Below, one piece after another: positions 24,380 through 33,571 of a stretch of DNA of 64,000 nucleotides. The notes beneath the pieces are model-generated. The model was not told the DNA's origin and ran no database searches. It saw only the letters and a program-made list of their open reading frames with translations. Position numbers and translations under genes: made by a program. How positions within the stretch are numbered: the first letter of the stretch is position 1; every line of letters begins with the position of its first letter. The stretch is from Nonomuraea dietziae (lineage in GTDB: Bacteria; Actinomycetota; Actinomycetes; Streptosporangiales; Streptosporangiaceae): the NCBI RefSeq assembly GCF_014195505.1, contig NZ_JACIBV010000001.1, positions 6,510,001 to 6,574,000 of the forward strand. Direction: 5' to 3'.

Positions 24380-25647
24380 ACCTTGATCTTCTCTGCGAGG
24401 TCGCGGCCCTGGGTCTCGCGGGCCGCGTAGACCGCCACCAGGGTCAGCACGGCGGCGACGGCCAGGTAGACCGCGATCGGGACCCAGCTGCCGAACTGCT
24501 GCAGGAGCCTGACGGCGATGACAGGCGCGAGCGCTCCGGCCACGATCGCCGACAGCTGGGCGCCGATCGACACGCCCGTGTAGCGCATCCGCGTGCCGAA
24601 CAGCTCGGAGAAGAAGGCGGCCTGCGGGCCGTACATCATGCCGTGGAAGAGCAGGCCGACGGTGATGGCCAGGGTGATCGCCAGGAAGCCGCCGGTGTTG
24701 ATCAGCGGGAAGAAGGCGAAGATCCACACCCCGATACCCGCTGCGCCCGCCAGGTAGACGGGGCGACGGCCGACCCGGTCGGACAGCGCGCCCCACAACG
24801 GGATCGTGATGAAGTGGATCGCCGAGGCGATGAGGACGGCGTTCAGGACGGTCGCCTTGTCCAGCTTCACGACGGTCGTGCCGTAGGTGATGACGAAGAC
24901 GGTGATCAGGTAGAAGGAGATGTTCTCGGCCATGCGGGCGCCGATCGCGACCAGCACGTCGCGCCAGTGGTGCCTGATCACGCCCGCGATCGGCGTCTTG
25001 TCCTCCAGCGGGGGCGCCTGCTGGAAGACCGGCGACTCGCTGATGGAGAGCCTGATCCACAGGCCGACCATCACGAGCACGCCCGACAGCAGGAACGGCA
25101 CGCGCCAGCCCCACGACAGGAACGCCTCGTCGGACTGGAAGGCGGCCAGCAGCGCCAGCACGCCGGTGGCCAGCAGGTTGCCGCCGGGGGCGCCGGCCTG
25201 CGGCCACGAGGCCCAGAAGCCGCGCCTGCCCGCGTCGCCGTGCTCGGAGACGATGAGCACCGCGCCGCCCCACTCGCCGCCCAGCGCGAAGCCCTGCACC
25301 AGGCGGAGCGCGGTCAGCAGCAGCGGAGCCGCGCCGCCGATGGCCGCGTGCGTGGGCAGGCAGCCGATGAGGAAGGTCGCCACGCCCATCATGAGCAGGC
25401 TGATGACCAGCAGCGTCTTGCGGCCGAGGCGGTCGCCGAAGTGGCCGAAGACCAGGCCGCCGAGCGGGCGGGCCACGAAGCCGACGGCGTAGGTGAGGAA
25501 CGCGAGGAGCGTGCCGGTCAGCGGGTCGGAGTCGGGGAAGAACAGGACGTTGAAGACGAGCGCCGCCGCCGAGCCGTACAGGAAGAAGTCGTACCACTCG
25601 ATGGTGGTGCCGATCAGGCTCGCGGCCACGATCTTTTTGATACTCAT
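24376..25647 (-). CDS. MHS-family (metabolite:H+ symporter) MFS transporter
   Basis: 423 aa, about 12 membrane helices. MHS signatures: N-terminal ASLIGTTIEWYDFFLYGSAA, GFVARPLGGLVFGHFGDRLGRK (the MFS loop 2-3 motif) and RLVQGFALGGEWGGAVL. The family imports small carboxylates such as citrate, shikimate, proline or hydroxybutyrate-type acids. With the neighbouring SDR and hydrolase, 3-hydroxybutyrate or a related acid is the likely cargo (inference). ATG with AAGGCGA upstream; a 14-bp palindrome lies 39 nt before it. Confidence 0.9.
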   Translation of the reverse strand: MSIKKIVAASLIGTTIEWYDFFLYGSAAALVFNVLFFPDSDPLTGTLLAFLTYAVGFVARPLGGLVFGHFGDRLGRKTLLVISLLMMGVATFLIGCLPTHAAIGGAAPLLLTALRLVQGFALGGEWGGAVLIVSEHGDAGRRGFWASWPQAGAPGGNLLATGVLALLAAFQSDEAFLSWGWRVPFLLSGVLVMVGLWIRLSISESPVFQQAPPLEDKTPIAGVIRHHWRDVLVAIGARMAENISFYLITVFVITYGTTVVKLDKATVLNAVLIASAIHFITIPLWGALSDRVGRRPVYLAGAAGIGVWIFAFFPLINTGGFLAITLAITVGLLFHGMMYGPQAAFFSELFGTRMRYTGVSIGAQLSAIVAGALAPVIAVRLLQQFGSWVPIAVYLAVAAVLTLVAVYAARETQGRDLAEKIKV

Positions 25648-25686
25648 AGCTTCGCCTTTTCTGGGGGGTTTCGCCCACGGTAAAGA

Positions 25687-25700
25687 GTGACCGGCGTCAC
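25687..25700. promoter_or_regulatory. Palindromic operator candidate before the transporter
   Basis: GTGAC-CGGC-GTCAC in the 53-nt gap between the PucR gene and the transporter gene. It could be the PucR target for local control. Confidence 0.35.
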
Positions 25701-27542
25701 TTATATGGGCGTCGGCCCCACAGTCCCTGCCGTGGATATGTGGCGAAGACGGAGGGCGAGCTGGATCTCCAGCGCGCGCTCGGGCTCCTGCCAGCCGTCG
25801 CCGAGCAACCTGCCGACCCTGTCGAGGCGCTGCGTGACGGTGTTGACGTGGATGTGCATGACCTCGGCGGTGCGCGAGGGCGAGCCACCCTGGGCGAAGT
25901 AGGCGGCGAGCGTGCTCAGCAGCGCGGTGCCCCTGCGCTCGTCGTAGTCGATGACCGGGCCGAGCGCGGCCGAGACGAAGGCGCCGACGTCACGGCCCTC
26001 GCCGATCAGCAGGCCGACGAAGCCCAGCTCGGCCGCGCTGGCGCCGTCGCCCGCCCTGCCGAGGGCCATGAGCGACTCGGCGCAGCGCAGCGCCTCCCTG
26101 TGGGCTCTCGGGACGTGCGTGGGCTCGGTGATGGGTCCTGAGGCTCCGGCGGTCGCGGCCGAGCCCAGGGAGGCGCTCAGCTCGCTCGCGACCCGCTGGG
26201 CGGCGGCGCCGGGGTCGCTGCCCGGCACCAGGAGCACCACCTCCTGGCCGCGCGCGGCCGCCAGGCCTCTGGAGATCGCCGCATGGGAGGAGGCCCAGAA
26301 CGCGGCCCGCTCGCGCTGGCCCTCGTGTCTGGCCACGACCAGCACGTGCGGCGCCGACAGGTCGACGCCCAGCCTGCGGGCGCGGTCGGTGAGACCGCGC
26401 GGGTCGTCCGCGGCGCGGGAGATGAGGTCGTCGAGCAGCTCGCCGCGCACCCTGCCCTCCGCCTCCGCGACGCTTCTGCGGAACAGCAGCAACAGCGCGC
26501 AGACCAGCGCCGCCCGCTCCAGGATGCGCTCGTCGGCGTCGTCGCTCCTCAGGACCAGCGTGCACAGCGGCGCGCTGGCGCTGATCATGAGGTTGCCCCT
26601 CCTGACCGTGCGGCCGGGCACCGCCTGCTCCAGGACGCCGTCCTCCACCTCGCCGACCAGCGGCCGTCCCGTCTCGTCGAGGACGGCGAGCGTGCCGCCG
26701 AGCACCTCGGTGACCACGGCCGCCACGTCCTCGATGCCGCCGCCGCGCAGCACCAGCCCCGTCATCCTGTCGTGGGCCAGCGCGGCCCGCTCCACGGCGT
26801 CGCTGTGCTCCCTGGCGATCCTGTGCGCGTGGGAGAGCTCGTCGAGGGCGTTGCGCGTCTCCTGCAGCAGCCTCGCGTTGTCGATCGCGACCGCCGCGTG
26901 GGCGGCGAGGCTGGCCAGCAGCGAGACCTCCTCCTGCGCGAACGGCCTGGCGCTGCGGTTGGCGGCCATGAGCACGCCGATCACCCTGCGGCCCAGGCGC
27001 AGGGGCACACCGAGGATGGCGACCAGGCCCTCCTCCTTGACCGCGTGGTCGATCTCGGCGGTGTGCCTGAAGCGGGCGTCGGCGAAGTAGTCGGCGGTGG
27101 AGTACGGCGTCGCCGTCTGCGCCACCAGGCCGCCGAGGCCCGCGCCCATCGCCAGTCTGAGCACGCGGAAGGCGGCCGAGATCGAGCCGTCGGTGACCCG
27201 CATGTAGGTGTCGCCCCTGTCGGGGTCGTGCAGCGTCATGTAGGCCGTGTCGGTGCCCAGCAGCTGCCTCGCCCTGTGGACGATGGCCTCGAGCACGGCG
27301 TCGAGGTCGCGCAGCCCCGCCAGGTCGCCCGCGGTGTCGTAGAGCGCGCTCAGCTCGGCCTCGCGCCTGGCCCTGCGCCGCAGCAGCGCGCGGACCTTGA
27401 GCGCCCTCAGCTTGGCCTCTTCGAGCTCCTCGAGCACCTGCGGACTGGCGCCCTCGGCCCTGGCCTTGAGTATCGGGCCCTCGAACTCGACCGCCGAGGC
27501 CTCTCTGGCCAGCAGGTCGAGGAAGGCTAGCGAGCCGTCCAT
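25701..27542 (-). CDS. GAF-domain PucR-family transcriptional regulator
   Basis: 613 aa from ATG 27542. N-terminal coiled segment (LEELEEAKLRALKVRALLRRR), GAF domain about 60-215 (LDAVLEAIVHRARQLLGTDTAYM; VAILGVPLRLGRRVIGVLMAANR), a helical linker, a second ligand-like region and the C-terminal PucR helix-turn-helix (STLAAYFAQGGSPSRTAEVM, HVNTVTQRLDRVGRLLGDGW). Such GAF-PucR proteins control catabolism of the substrate handled by their neighbours. Its start overlaps the end of the dehydrogenase gene by 16 bp. Confidence 0.88.
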   Translation of the reverse strand: MDGSLAFLDLLAREASAVEFEGPILKARAEGASPQVLEELEEAKLRALKVRALLRRRARREAELSALYDTAGDLAGLRDLDAVLEAIVHRARQLLGTDTAYMTLHDPDRGDTYMRVTDGSISAAFRVLRLAMGAGLGGLVAQTATPYSTADYFADARFRHTAEIDHAVKEEGLVAILGVPLRLGRRVIGVLMAANRSARPFAQEEVSLLASLAAHAAVAIDNARLLQETRNALDELSHAHRIAREHSDAVERAALAHDRMTGLVLRGGGIEDVAAVVTEVLGGTLAVLDETGRPLVGEVEDGVLEQAVPGRTVRRGNLMISASAPLCTLVLRSDDADERILERAALVCALLLLFRRSVAEAEGRVRGELLDDLISRAADDPRGLTDRARRLGVDLSAPHVLVVARHEGQRERAAFWASSHAAISRGLAAARGQEVVLLVPGSDPGAAAQRVASELSASLGSAATAGASGPITEPTHVPRAHREALRCAESLMALGRAGDGASAAELGFVGLLIGEGRDVGAFVSAALGPVIDYDERRGTALLSTLAAYFAQGGSPSRTAEVMHIHVNTVTQRLDRVGRLLGDGWQEPERALEIQLALRLRHISTAGTVGPTPI

Positions 27543-28279
27543 CCACCGTCCACGGGAAGGGAGACGCCGGTGATGAAGGAGCCGTTGGGGCCGCACAGGT
27601 AGGCGACCAGCTCGGCCACCTCCTCTGGCTCGATCAGCCGCTTGAGCGCGGCGGGTTGGAGCATGACCTGCTCGACGACCTCGCTCTCGGGGATGCCGTG
27701 CGAGACGGCCTGAGCGGCGATCTGCCTCTCGACCAGCTCGGTGCGCACGTAGCCGGGGTTCACACACGTGGAGGTCACGCCCTTGGCGGCGCCTTCGAGC
27801 GCGATCACCTTCGACAGCCCCTCCAGGCCGTGCTTGGCCGTGACGTAGGCCGACTTGTACGGCGAGGCCCTGAGCCCGTGGACGGAGGAGATGTTGACCA
27901 CGCGGCCCCAGCCCCTGGCGTACATCCCCGGCAGCAGGTGCCTGGCCAGCAGGAACGGCGCCTCCAGCATGACCTTGAGCATCGTGGCGAAGACCTCGGG
28001 AGGGAACTCCTCGATCGGCGCCACGTGCTGGAAGCCCGCGTTGTTCACCAGGATGTCGACGGGCTCGTGGGGCAGCTCGCCGAGGAAGCCTTCACGCGAG
28101 AGGTCGGCGGTGACCGCGACCCCTCCCGTCTCCTTCGCCACGCGCTCGGCGGCCTCGCCCGACCTGTCGACGACCAGCACCCTGGCGCCCGCCGAGGCCA
28201 GCCTGACGGCGCACGCCCTGCCGATCCCGCTTCCCGCCCCCGTCACCAGGGCGGTCCGCCCGGCCAGCTCCTCCGTCAT
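27527..28279 (-). CDS. bdhA: Short-chain dehydrogenase, probable 3-hydroxybutyrate dehydrogenase
   Basis: 250 aa from ATG 28279 (MTEELAGRTALVTGAGSGIG). NAD-binding TGAGSGIGRA, NNAGFQHVAPIEEFPPE, catalytic Ser in NISSVHGLRASPYKSAYVTAKHG (S, Y-x-x-x-K) and the C-terminal PNGSFITGVSLPVDGGW. The FQHV and VHGLRASPYK segments are typical of D-3-hydroxybutyrate dehydrogenases, which oxidise 3-hydroxybutyrate to acetoacetate. It is the first gene of the operon with PucR, transporter and hydrolase genes. Confidence 0.82.
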   Translation of the reverse strand: MTEELAGRTALVTGAGSGIGRACAVRLASAGARVLVVDRSGEAAERVAKETGGVAVTADLSREGFLGELPHEPVDILVNNAGFQHVAPIEEFPPEVFATMLKVMLEAPFLLARHLLPGMYARGWGRVVNISSVHGLRASPYKSAYVTAKHGLEGLSKVIALEGAAKGVTSTCVNPGYVRTELVERQIAAQAVSHGIPESEVVEQVMLQPAALKRLIEPEEVAELVAYLCGPNGSFITGVSLPVDGGWTAR

Positions 28280-28354
28280 GTCTCGGACCCTAGCCGCTTC
28301 TCCTCGCACGGCACATGGAGCCCGGCCACATACCTCTCCGGGCTCATGTGTGTC

Positions 28355-28753
28355 TCAGGACATCTTGATGAGGCCGCCCGCGAAGGCCTTCTGGCTCAGC
28401 GCGCCCAGCTTGACCACCGAGCTCGGATAGACGCTGCCGCAGCTGGTGTCCTGGGCGACCAGATCGGGCCTGATCACCGCGGAGTCGATGACGCCCTGGC
28501 CGTACCCCATGAGGAAGGAGCGCAGCTCGACGGGGGTGGGATCGACGCCCTCCTCCTCGATCGACCTGTCGATCTCCGCGACCTCCTTGGCGATCGCGTC
28601 GGACAGCGCGCGGTCCTGGGCCGCCTGGGCCAGGATGTCGCGGCCGAAGCGGGCGTAGATGTGTTCAAGGGGCGTGGCTGCCAGGTGCCGGGTCAGGTCC
28701 TTGGTCCTGGCGTTGCGCATGGCCTGGAACAGGCGAAGCATCAGGATCCTCAT
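28355..28753 (-). CDS. Small hypothetical protein
   Basis: 132 aa from ATG 28753 (MRILMLRLFQAMRNARTKDL). Helical throughout; a recognisable segment is VDPTPVELRSFLMGYGQGVIDSA. The pattern faintly recalls small Streptomyces proteins linked to natural-product loci (DUF6401), but this is unsure. No clear ribosome site; a long hairpin lies 8-47 nt upstream of the ATG. ATG 28741 or 28720 are other starts. No operon partner is obvious, and function is unknown. Confidence 0.6.
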   Translation of the reverse strand: MRILMLRLFQAMRNARTKDLTRHLAATPLEHIYARFGRDILAQAAQDRALSDAIAKEVAEIDRSIEEEGVDPTPVELRSFLMGYGQGVIDSAVIRPDLVAQDTSCGSVYPSSVVKLGALSQKAFAGGLIKMS

Positions 28754-29223
28754 CTGGTACGTGACGCCCTGCCCGCCTCGGGGTGGCGGGGCGGCGTCAC
28801 ACCTCCTCTCGAAACTCCATGGGGATGTCTTCGACTCGCGAAACCTCATGGAGCCGGAGGCGGGCCGCGCTGCGCCGTCCTGTGCCGTCCTGTGCCGTCC
28901 GGGATGTCCACACCGTCTCCTTCGGGACCCCGCCTGAGCGTGGCCTGCCACACCGGCGCGCCGGTCGATCCACGGCCGATGAATACCCCGCCTGCCGACG
29001 GTGCCGACGTCTTCCGCGCGAACGCAATGCTGTTGTTGCCGGCCGAGGGAACCATTCGCACGCTATCGGTCACCCTTTCGTCAGACGGGATCGGCGGTTG
29101 CCGACGCCTTCCTCTGACGACCACTTTGCGCAATCGGATGACTACGTTGGCGAATCGTTATCGAACTTGGGGTAACCGATCCCGGCGAGACGGCGGGCGG
29201 GGATCGGTCACCCCGGGGAACGG
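28754..29223. other. Intergenic region with hairpin and decamer repeats
   Basis: 470 nt between the small hypothetical gene and fumC, no convincing gene. It holds a long imperfect hairpin, GTGACGCC (28761-28768) to GGCGTCAC (28793-28800) with a GC-rich inner stem, and three tandem decamers TG(C/T)GCCGTCC at 28871-28900. A lower-GC part near 29020-29180 may carry the end of the fumC transcript. ORFs here overlap in all frames and look like noise. Confidence 0.5.
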
Positions 29224-30615
29224 CTACTGGGAGGGCCGTGTCATGGACAGGACGTCGAGGGCCGCGTCCAGCTCGCTCTCGGTGAGGGTGCCGTTGGCGA
29301 CGTGACCGCGCTCGATCACCACCTGGCGGATGGTCTTGCGCTCGGCCAGTGCCTGCTTGGCGATCCTGGCGGCCTCCTCGTAGCCGACATGACGGTTGAG
29401 CGGCGTGACGATCGAGGGGGAGGACTCGGCGTACTCCCTCAGCCGCTCGGTGTTGGCGGTGATCCCCGAGACGCAGCGGTCGGCGAGCAGGCGGGAGACG
29501 TTGGCCAGCAGGCGGATCGACTCCAGGATGTTCCTGGCGATGACGGGGAGCATGACGTTCAGCTCGAAGGTGCCGGAGGCGCCCGCGAAGGTGATCGCGG
29601 CGTCGTTGCCGATGACCTGGGCCGCGACCATGGCCGTGGCCTCGGGGATCACCGGGTTGACCTTGCCCGGCATGATGGACGAGCCCGGCTGCAGGTCGGG
29701 CAGGTTGATCTCGCCGAGCCCGGCCCTGGGGCCCGAGCCCATCCACCGCAGGTCGTTGGCGATCTTGTTGAGGGAGACGGCGACGACCTTGAGCTGACCC
29801 GACAGCTCGACGATCGCGTCCTGCGCGCTCTGGGCCTCGAAGTGGTCCTCGGCCTCGACGAACCTGATGCCCGTCGCCTCGCTGAGCTTCTCGATGGCCT
29901 TCGCGGCGAAGCCGGGAGGGGTGTTGATGCCGGTGCCCACGGCGGTGCCGCCAAGCGGGAGCTCGACGACGTGGCGAAGGGCCGAGTTGACGCGGTTGAC
30001 GCCGTGCTCGACCTGCGAGGCGTAGCCGCCGAACTCCTGGCCGAGCGTGACGGGGGTGGCGTCCATGAGGTGGGTCCTGCCGGACTTCACCGTCTGCGCG
30101 AACTCCGTCGCCTTGACCCTCAGCGCGATGGCCAGGTGCTGGAGCGAGGGCACCAGGTGGAAGACGACCTCGGTGGCGGCCGCGACATGGATGGAGGTGG
30201 GGAAGACGTCGTTGGACGACTGCGAGGCGTTGACGTGGTCGTTCGGGTGCACGGGACGGCCGAGCCGCTCCTGCGCGAGCGTGGCGACGACCTCGTTGAC
30301 GTTCATGTTCGAGGAGGTGCCCGAGCCGGTCTGGAACACGTCGATGGGGAAGTGCTCGTCGTACTCGTTCTCCGCCACGTCGGCCGCCGCCTGGGCGATG
30401 GCCTCCGCCACGTCCTTGTCGAGCACGCCGAGCTCGGCGTTCACCTCGGCCGCGACCGCCTTGATCAGGCCGAGCGCGGCGATGTGGGCGGGCTCCAGGC
30501 GCCGTCCCGAGATGGGGAAGTTCTCCACGGCCCGCTGGGTCTGCGCGCGCCATCTGGCGTCCGCGGGGACGCGCACCTCGCCCATGGAGTCGTGCTCGAT
30601 CCGAAACTCACTCAT
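29224..30615 (-). CDS. fumC: Class II fumarate hydratase
   Basis: 463 aa, family length. It interconverts fumarate and malate in the TCA cycle and is oxygen-stable and iron-free. Signature GSSIMPGKVNP (residues about 313-323), with TGSGTSSNMNVNEV and NDHVNASQSSNDVFPT forming the fumarate site and SGRTHLMDATP carrying the catalytic region. ATG 30615. It stands alone on its transcript as far as can be seen. A second, iron-sulfur type fumarase lies 5 kb downstream in this window. Confidence 0.96.
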   Translation of the reverse strand: MSEFRIEHDSMGEVRVPADARWRAQTQRAVENFPISGRRLEPAHIAALGLIKAVAAEVNAELGVLDKDVAEAIAQAAADVAENEYDEHFPIDVFQTGSGTSSNMNVNEVVATLAQERLGRPVHPNDHVNASQSSNDVFPTSIHVAAATEVVFHLVPSLQHLAIALRVKATEFAQTVKSGRTHLMDATPVTLGQEFGGYASQVEHGVNRVNSALRHVVELPLGGTAVGTGINTPPGFAAKAIEKLSEATGIRFVEAEDHFEAQSAQDAIVELSGQLKVVAVSLNKIANDLRWMGSGPRAGLGEINLPDLQPGSSIMPGKVNPVIPEATAMVAAQVIGNDAAITFAGASGTFELNVMLPVIARNILESIRLLANVSRLLADRCVSGITANTERLREYAESSPSIVTPLNRHVGYEEAARIAKQALAERKTIRQVVIERGHVANGTLTESELDAALDVLSMTRPSQ

Positions 30616-30658
30616 GTCCCAAGTCTGTGCGATCCGGATCGAGCGCGAGGCGTCGGGG

Positions 30659-32374
30659 TCAGCCCGAGACGGCGGAGATGACCAGAATCGCGATCACGGC
30701 AAGGGCGACGATGGCGACGCCGATGAGGATGAGGACTCCCGCGCGGTTGCCCTCCTTCTCCTGGGCGGACTGTCCCGCGATCGCGAACAGCTCGGTGCCG
30801 AGGCCTGGCTGCCTGTCGGGGTGGTCGCTCCCGTAGCCGCGCGGCGGAGCGGCGGGCCCGGGGGTGCCGGGTCCGCCGGGCGCGCGGTGCGCCACGGTGT
30901 CGCCCGGGGCTCCAGGACCGCCGTTGTACGGGGGCGCTCCCTGCGGGCCCGCGTACCCGGAACGCCCGGCTCCCGGCTGACCGCCCGGCCCGCCGTGCCC
31001 CGGTCCGCCGGGGCCCGGGTGGCCGGTGGGCCCGCCATGGCCTGCCTGGGGGCCAGGCTGGGGACCCGGCGGCGTGGGCGGCCCGGCCTGCCCGTGGGGG
31101 CCGCCAGGTCCGCCGGGACCAGGACGCTGGTCGGGGCCGGCCGGCCGCTGGTTGGAGCCGCTCGGGCGGGTGTCGGCGTTGGCGGGCCCCGCGAAGGCGC
31201 CTGGCCCGCCGGGGCCCGCGGGCGCTCCGAACGCGCCCGCGCCGCCCTGGGCGGGAGGGCCTGAGAAGGCTCCGGCGCCCGAAGGGGGGCCTGCGAAGGC
31301 GCCTGACCCCTGGGGGCGCCCCGGCCCGCCAGGCGCTCCAGGACCGTCAGGCCGGCCAGGGCCGGTCGTACCGGGGCCGCTCGCGGCGGCGGGCGGCGGG
31401 TAGACGGGCTTGCCGGGCAGGCCCGTGGAGGGGATCGACAGTCGCGAGGTGACGATGGCGCTCTGATCGTCCTGCTCGGAGGGCTTGGGGCGCTGCACAG
31501 TCATCGTCCTGTCGGGGTCGAAGTCCTCCATGACCTTGGGGATGTCGCTGGTGGGCGTGTCGGCCACCATCCGCAACATGGTCTCGGTCGTGGCCGCGGT
31601 GAGCCGCTGGCGGTGGTCCTTGTGGAGCATGCCCTCCAGCACCGGACGGAGCGGCCCGGCCTGCGTGGGAGCGTCGGCGTTCTCGGTCATGAGGGCGGCC
31701 AGTGTCTCGGCCACCGTCGCGCGCTCGTAGGCGGGCCTGCCCTCCACCGCGAAGTACAGCGTCGCGCCGAGCGACCAGATGTCGGACTCGGGGCCGGTGT
31801 ACTCGCCGCGGGCCCGCTCGGGCGCGGTGTAGCCGGGGGAACCGATCACCATGCCGGTCTTGGTGAGCCTGGTGTCGCCCTCCGCCTTGGCGATGCCGAA
31901 GTCGGTCAGGACGACCCTGCCGTTCTCGGTGATCAGCACGTTGCCCGGCTTGACGTCGCGGTGCGTGACGCCCTGCGCGTGGGCGGCGCGCAGCGCGCCC
32001 AGCAGGTCGACGCCGATCTCGGCCACGAGACGGGGCGGCAGCGGGCCCTCCTCCTCGATCACCTGCTCCATGGAGCGGGCCTCGACGAGCTCCATGATGA
32101 TCCACGGACTGTTGTCCTGGATGAGCACGTCGTGGATCGAGGCCACGGAGGGATGGCTGATCCGCGCGGCGGTGCGGCCCTCACGGACCATGCGCTCGCG
32201 CAGTTCGGCACGCTGCTCCTCGGTGAGCCCGGGATCCTGACGGATCTCCTTGATCGCGACCTCGCGACCGAGGGCGCGGTCGTGGGCCCGCCAAACGGTC
32301 CCCATGGTCCCCCGGCCGATCGGTGTGATCAGCTCATAGCGCTCCGCGAGCAGGCGCTTCTGCTGTTCCGGCAT
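30659..32374 (-). CDS. Receptor-type Ser/Thr protein kinase
   Basis: 571 aa from ATG 32374. PknB-type kinase domain about 12-265: GRGTMGTVWRAHD (P-loop), catalytic Lys in VAIKEIRQD, HRDVKPGNVLI, DFGIAKAEGD and SPGYTAPERARGEY. A Gly/Pro-rich linker of about 220 residues follows (many PG repeats). One C-terminal membrane helix (GVLILIGVAIVALAVIAILVISAV) ends the chain with almost nothing outside, so there is no external sensor domain. Phosphorylation targets are unknown. The second kinase gene lies just upstream on the same strand. Confidence 0.92.
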   Translation of the reverse strand: MPEQQKRLLAERYELITPIGRGTMGTVWRAHDRALGREVAIKEIRQDPGLTEEQRAELRERMVREGRTAARISHPSVASIHDVLIQDNSPWIIMELVEARSMEQVIEEEGPLPPRLVAEIGVDLLGALRAAHAQGVTHRDVKPGNVLITENGRVVLTDFGIAKAEGDTRLTKTGMVIGSPGYTAPERARGEYTGPESDIWSLGATLYFAVEGRPAYERATVAETLAALMTENADAPTQAGPLRPVLEGMLHKDHRQRLTAATTETMLRMVADTPTSDIPKVMEDFDPDRTMTVQRPKPSEQDDQSAIVTSRLSIPSTGLPGKPVYPPPAAASGPGTTGPGRPDGPGAPGGPGRPQGSGAFAGPPSGAGAFSGPPAQGGAGAFGAPAGPGGPGAFAGPANADTRPSGSNQRPAGPDQRPGPGGPGGPHGQAGPPTPPGPQPGPQAGHGGPTGHPGPGGPGHGGPGGQPGAGRSGYAGPQGAPPYNGGPGAPGDTVAHRAPGGPGTPGPAAPPRGYGSDHPDRQPGLGTELFAIAGQSAQEKEGNRAGVLILIGVAIVALAVIAILVISAVSG

Positions 32375-32409
32375 GAGAAGAAGATATCTATTCTCGCTTG
32401 GATAACGCT

Positions 32410-33501
32410 TTACCCACGCTTGCGAAGTTCGCGGGGCCAAAAGCGCCTAGGAAGGAACAACTTTATCACTTTGGCTACAAACCGGGCGTAACCGGACGGT
32501 GCAGGGCGCTGCTCCATGACCTTCCGATGCACTCCCTCACCCGGCTTGCGGTGGGTGCGCGGCATGGGAACGACGGGGGTCGGCGCGGTGGTCTCCGCCC
32601 TGTGCAGACCGCGATGCGTGGGCCGGCGCGCGGGACCCGGGCGCGCGATCCTGCCCCTGGTCGTCAGCGGCTCCTCGGCCGAACCTCCGGCCGCGACCCT
32701 GGCCAGCATCAGCGAGGCGCGCACCGAGTCGAGGCGGGTGGCGGGGTCGATCCGCAGCAGCGCGTCGAGCACGGGGGCCAGCGGTCCCGCCTTGACCATG
32801 GGGATCGGCTCACCGCTGGTGAGCGCGGCCAGCGCGGCCGCCGCCGTGCGCCTGCCGTGCAGGCCCCTGCCCTCGACGGCGGTGTAGAGGGTCGCGCCGA
32901 GCGACCACAGGTCGCCCGCGGGGCTGGCCTTCGAGCCGAGCACCCGCTCGGGGGCGATGTAGCCGGCCGAGCCGAGCACGATGCCCGCCTGCGTGATGGA
33001 GGCGTCGCCCTCCATGGCGGCCAGGCCGAAGTCGGTGAGGACGGCGCGGTCCTCGGTGACGAGCACGTTGCTGGGCTTGACGTCGCGATGCAGGATGCCC
33101 TTGGCGTGGACGGCGCGCAGCGCGCCCAGCACCTGTCTGCCGATCTCGGCGACCCTGCGCGGCGGCAGCGGGCCCTCGTCCTGGATGAGCTGCTCCAGCG
33201 ACCTGGCCTGGAGCAGCTCCATCACGATCCAGGGCCGCTCGTCCTCGGTGACGACGTCGAAGACGGTGATCACCGAGGGGTGGGCGACCATCGCCGTGGC
33301 CCTGCCCTCGCGCTCGGTGCGGGCGCACAACTCGGCCCTGAGCTCCTCGTCGAGGACGGTCGGCAGCCGCACTTCCTTCACCGCAACGTGACGGTCCAGC
33401 AACTCGTCGTGCGCTCGCCAAACCGTGCCCATGCCGCCGCGGCCGACCGGCTCCATGAGCCGATAGCGCGCGGCAAGGAGGTAACCGGACGGCGCACGCA
33501 T
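32410..33501 (-). CDS. Ser/Thr protein kinase without membrane anchor
   Basis: 363 aa. Kinase domain about 10-265: GRGGMGTVWRAHDEL, VAVKEVRLP, HRDVKPSNVLVTED, DFGLAAMEGDAS and GSAGYIAPERVLGS. The C-terminal 90 residues are basic and end in FVAKVIKLFLPRRFWPREL, a possible amphipathic membrane-binding tail rather than a transmembrane helix. It closely resembles the adjacent receptor-type kinase, suggesting duplication. The pair lies 36 bp apart and may be co-transcribed. Confidence 0.9.
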   Translation of the reverse strand: MRAPSGYLLAARYRLMEPVGRGGMGTVWRAHDELLDRHVAVKEVRLPTVLDEELRAELCARTEREGRATAMVAHPSVITVFDVVTEDERPWIVMELLQARSLEQLIQDEGPLPPRRVAEIGRQVLGALRAVHAKGILHRDVKPSNVLVTEDRAVLTDFGLAAMEGDASITQAGIVLGSAGYIAPERVLGSKASPAGDLWSLGATLYTAVEGRGLHGRRTAAAALAALTSGEPIPMVKAGPLAPVLDALLRIDPATRLDSVRASLMLARVAAGGSAEEPLTTRGRIARPGPARRPTHRGLHRAETTAPTPVVPMPRTHRKPGEGVHRKVMEQRPAPSGYARFVAKVIKLFLPRRFWPRELRKRG

Positions 33502-33556
33502 GGCAGGCAGCTTACCTATTTGCTGAAACCGACCAGTAGAGGCCGGGCCGATAAAA

Positions 33557-33571
33557 AGTTGCGAACTTCGG
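33557..33571 (-). terminator. Weak terminator of the superoxide dismutase gene
   Basis: On the minus strand AAGTT-CGC-AACTT followed by TTTAT, directly after the stop codon. The 5-bp stem is short but the U-tract is rare in this DNA. Confidence 0.35.

Noticed and set aside
28783..29175. A 130-codon plus-strand frame in the fumC intergenic region
   Set aside because: Overlaps several other frames including decamer repeats; no start signal or motif.
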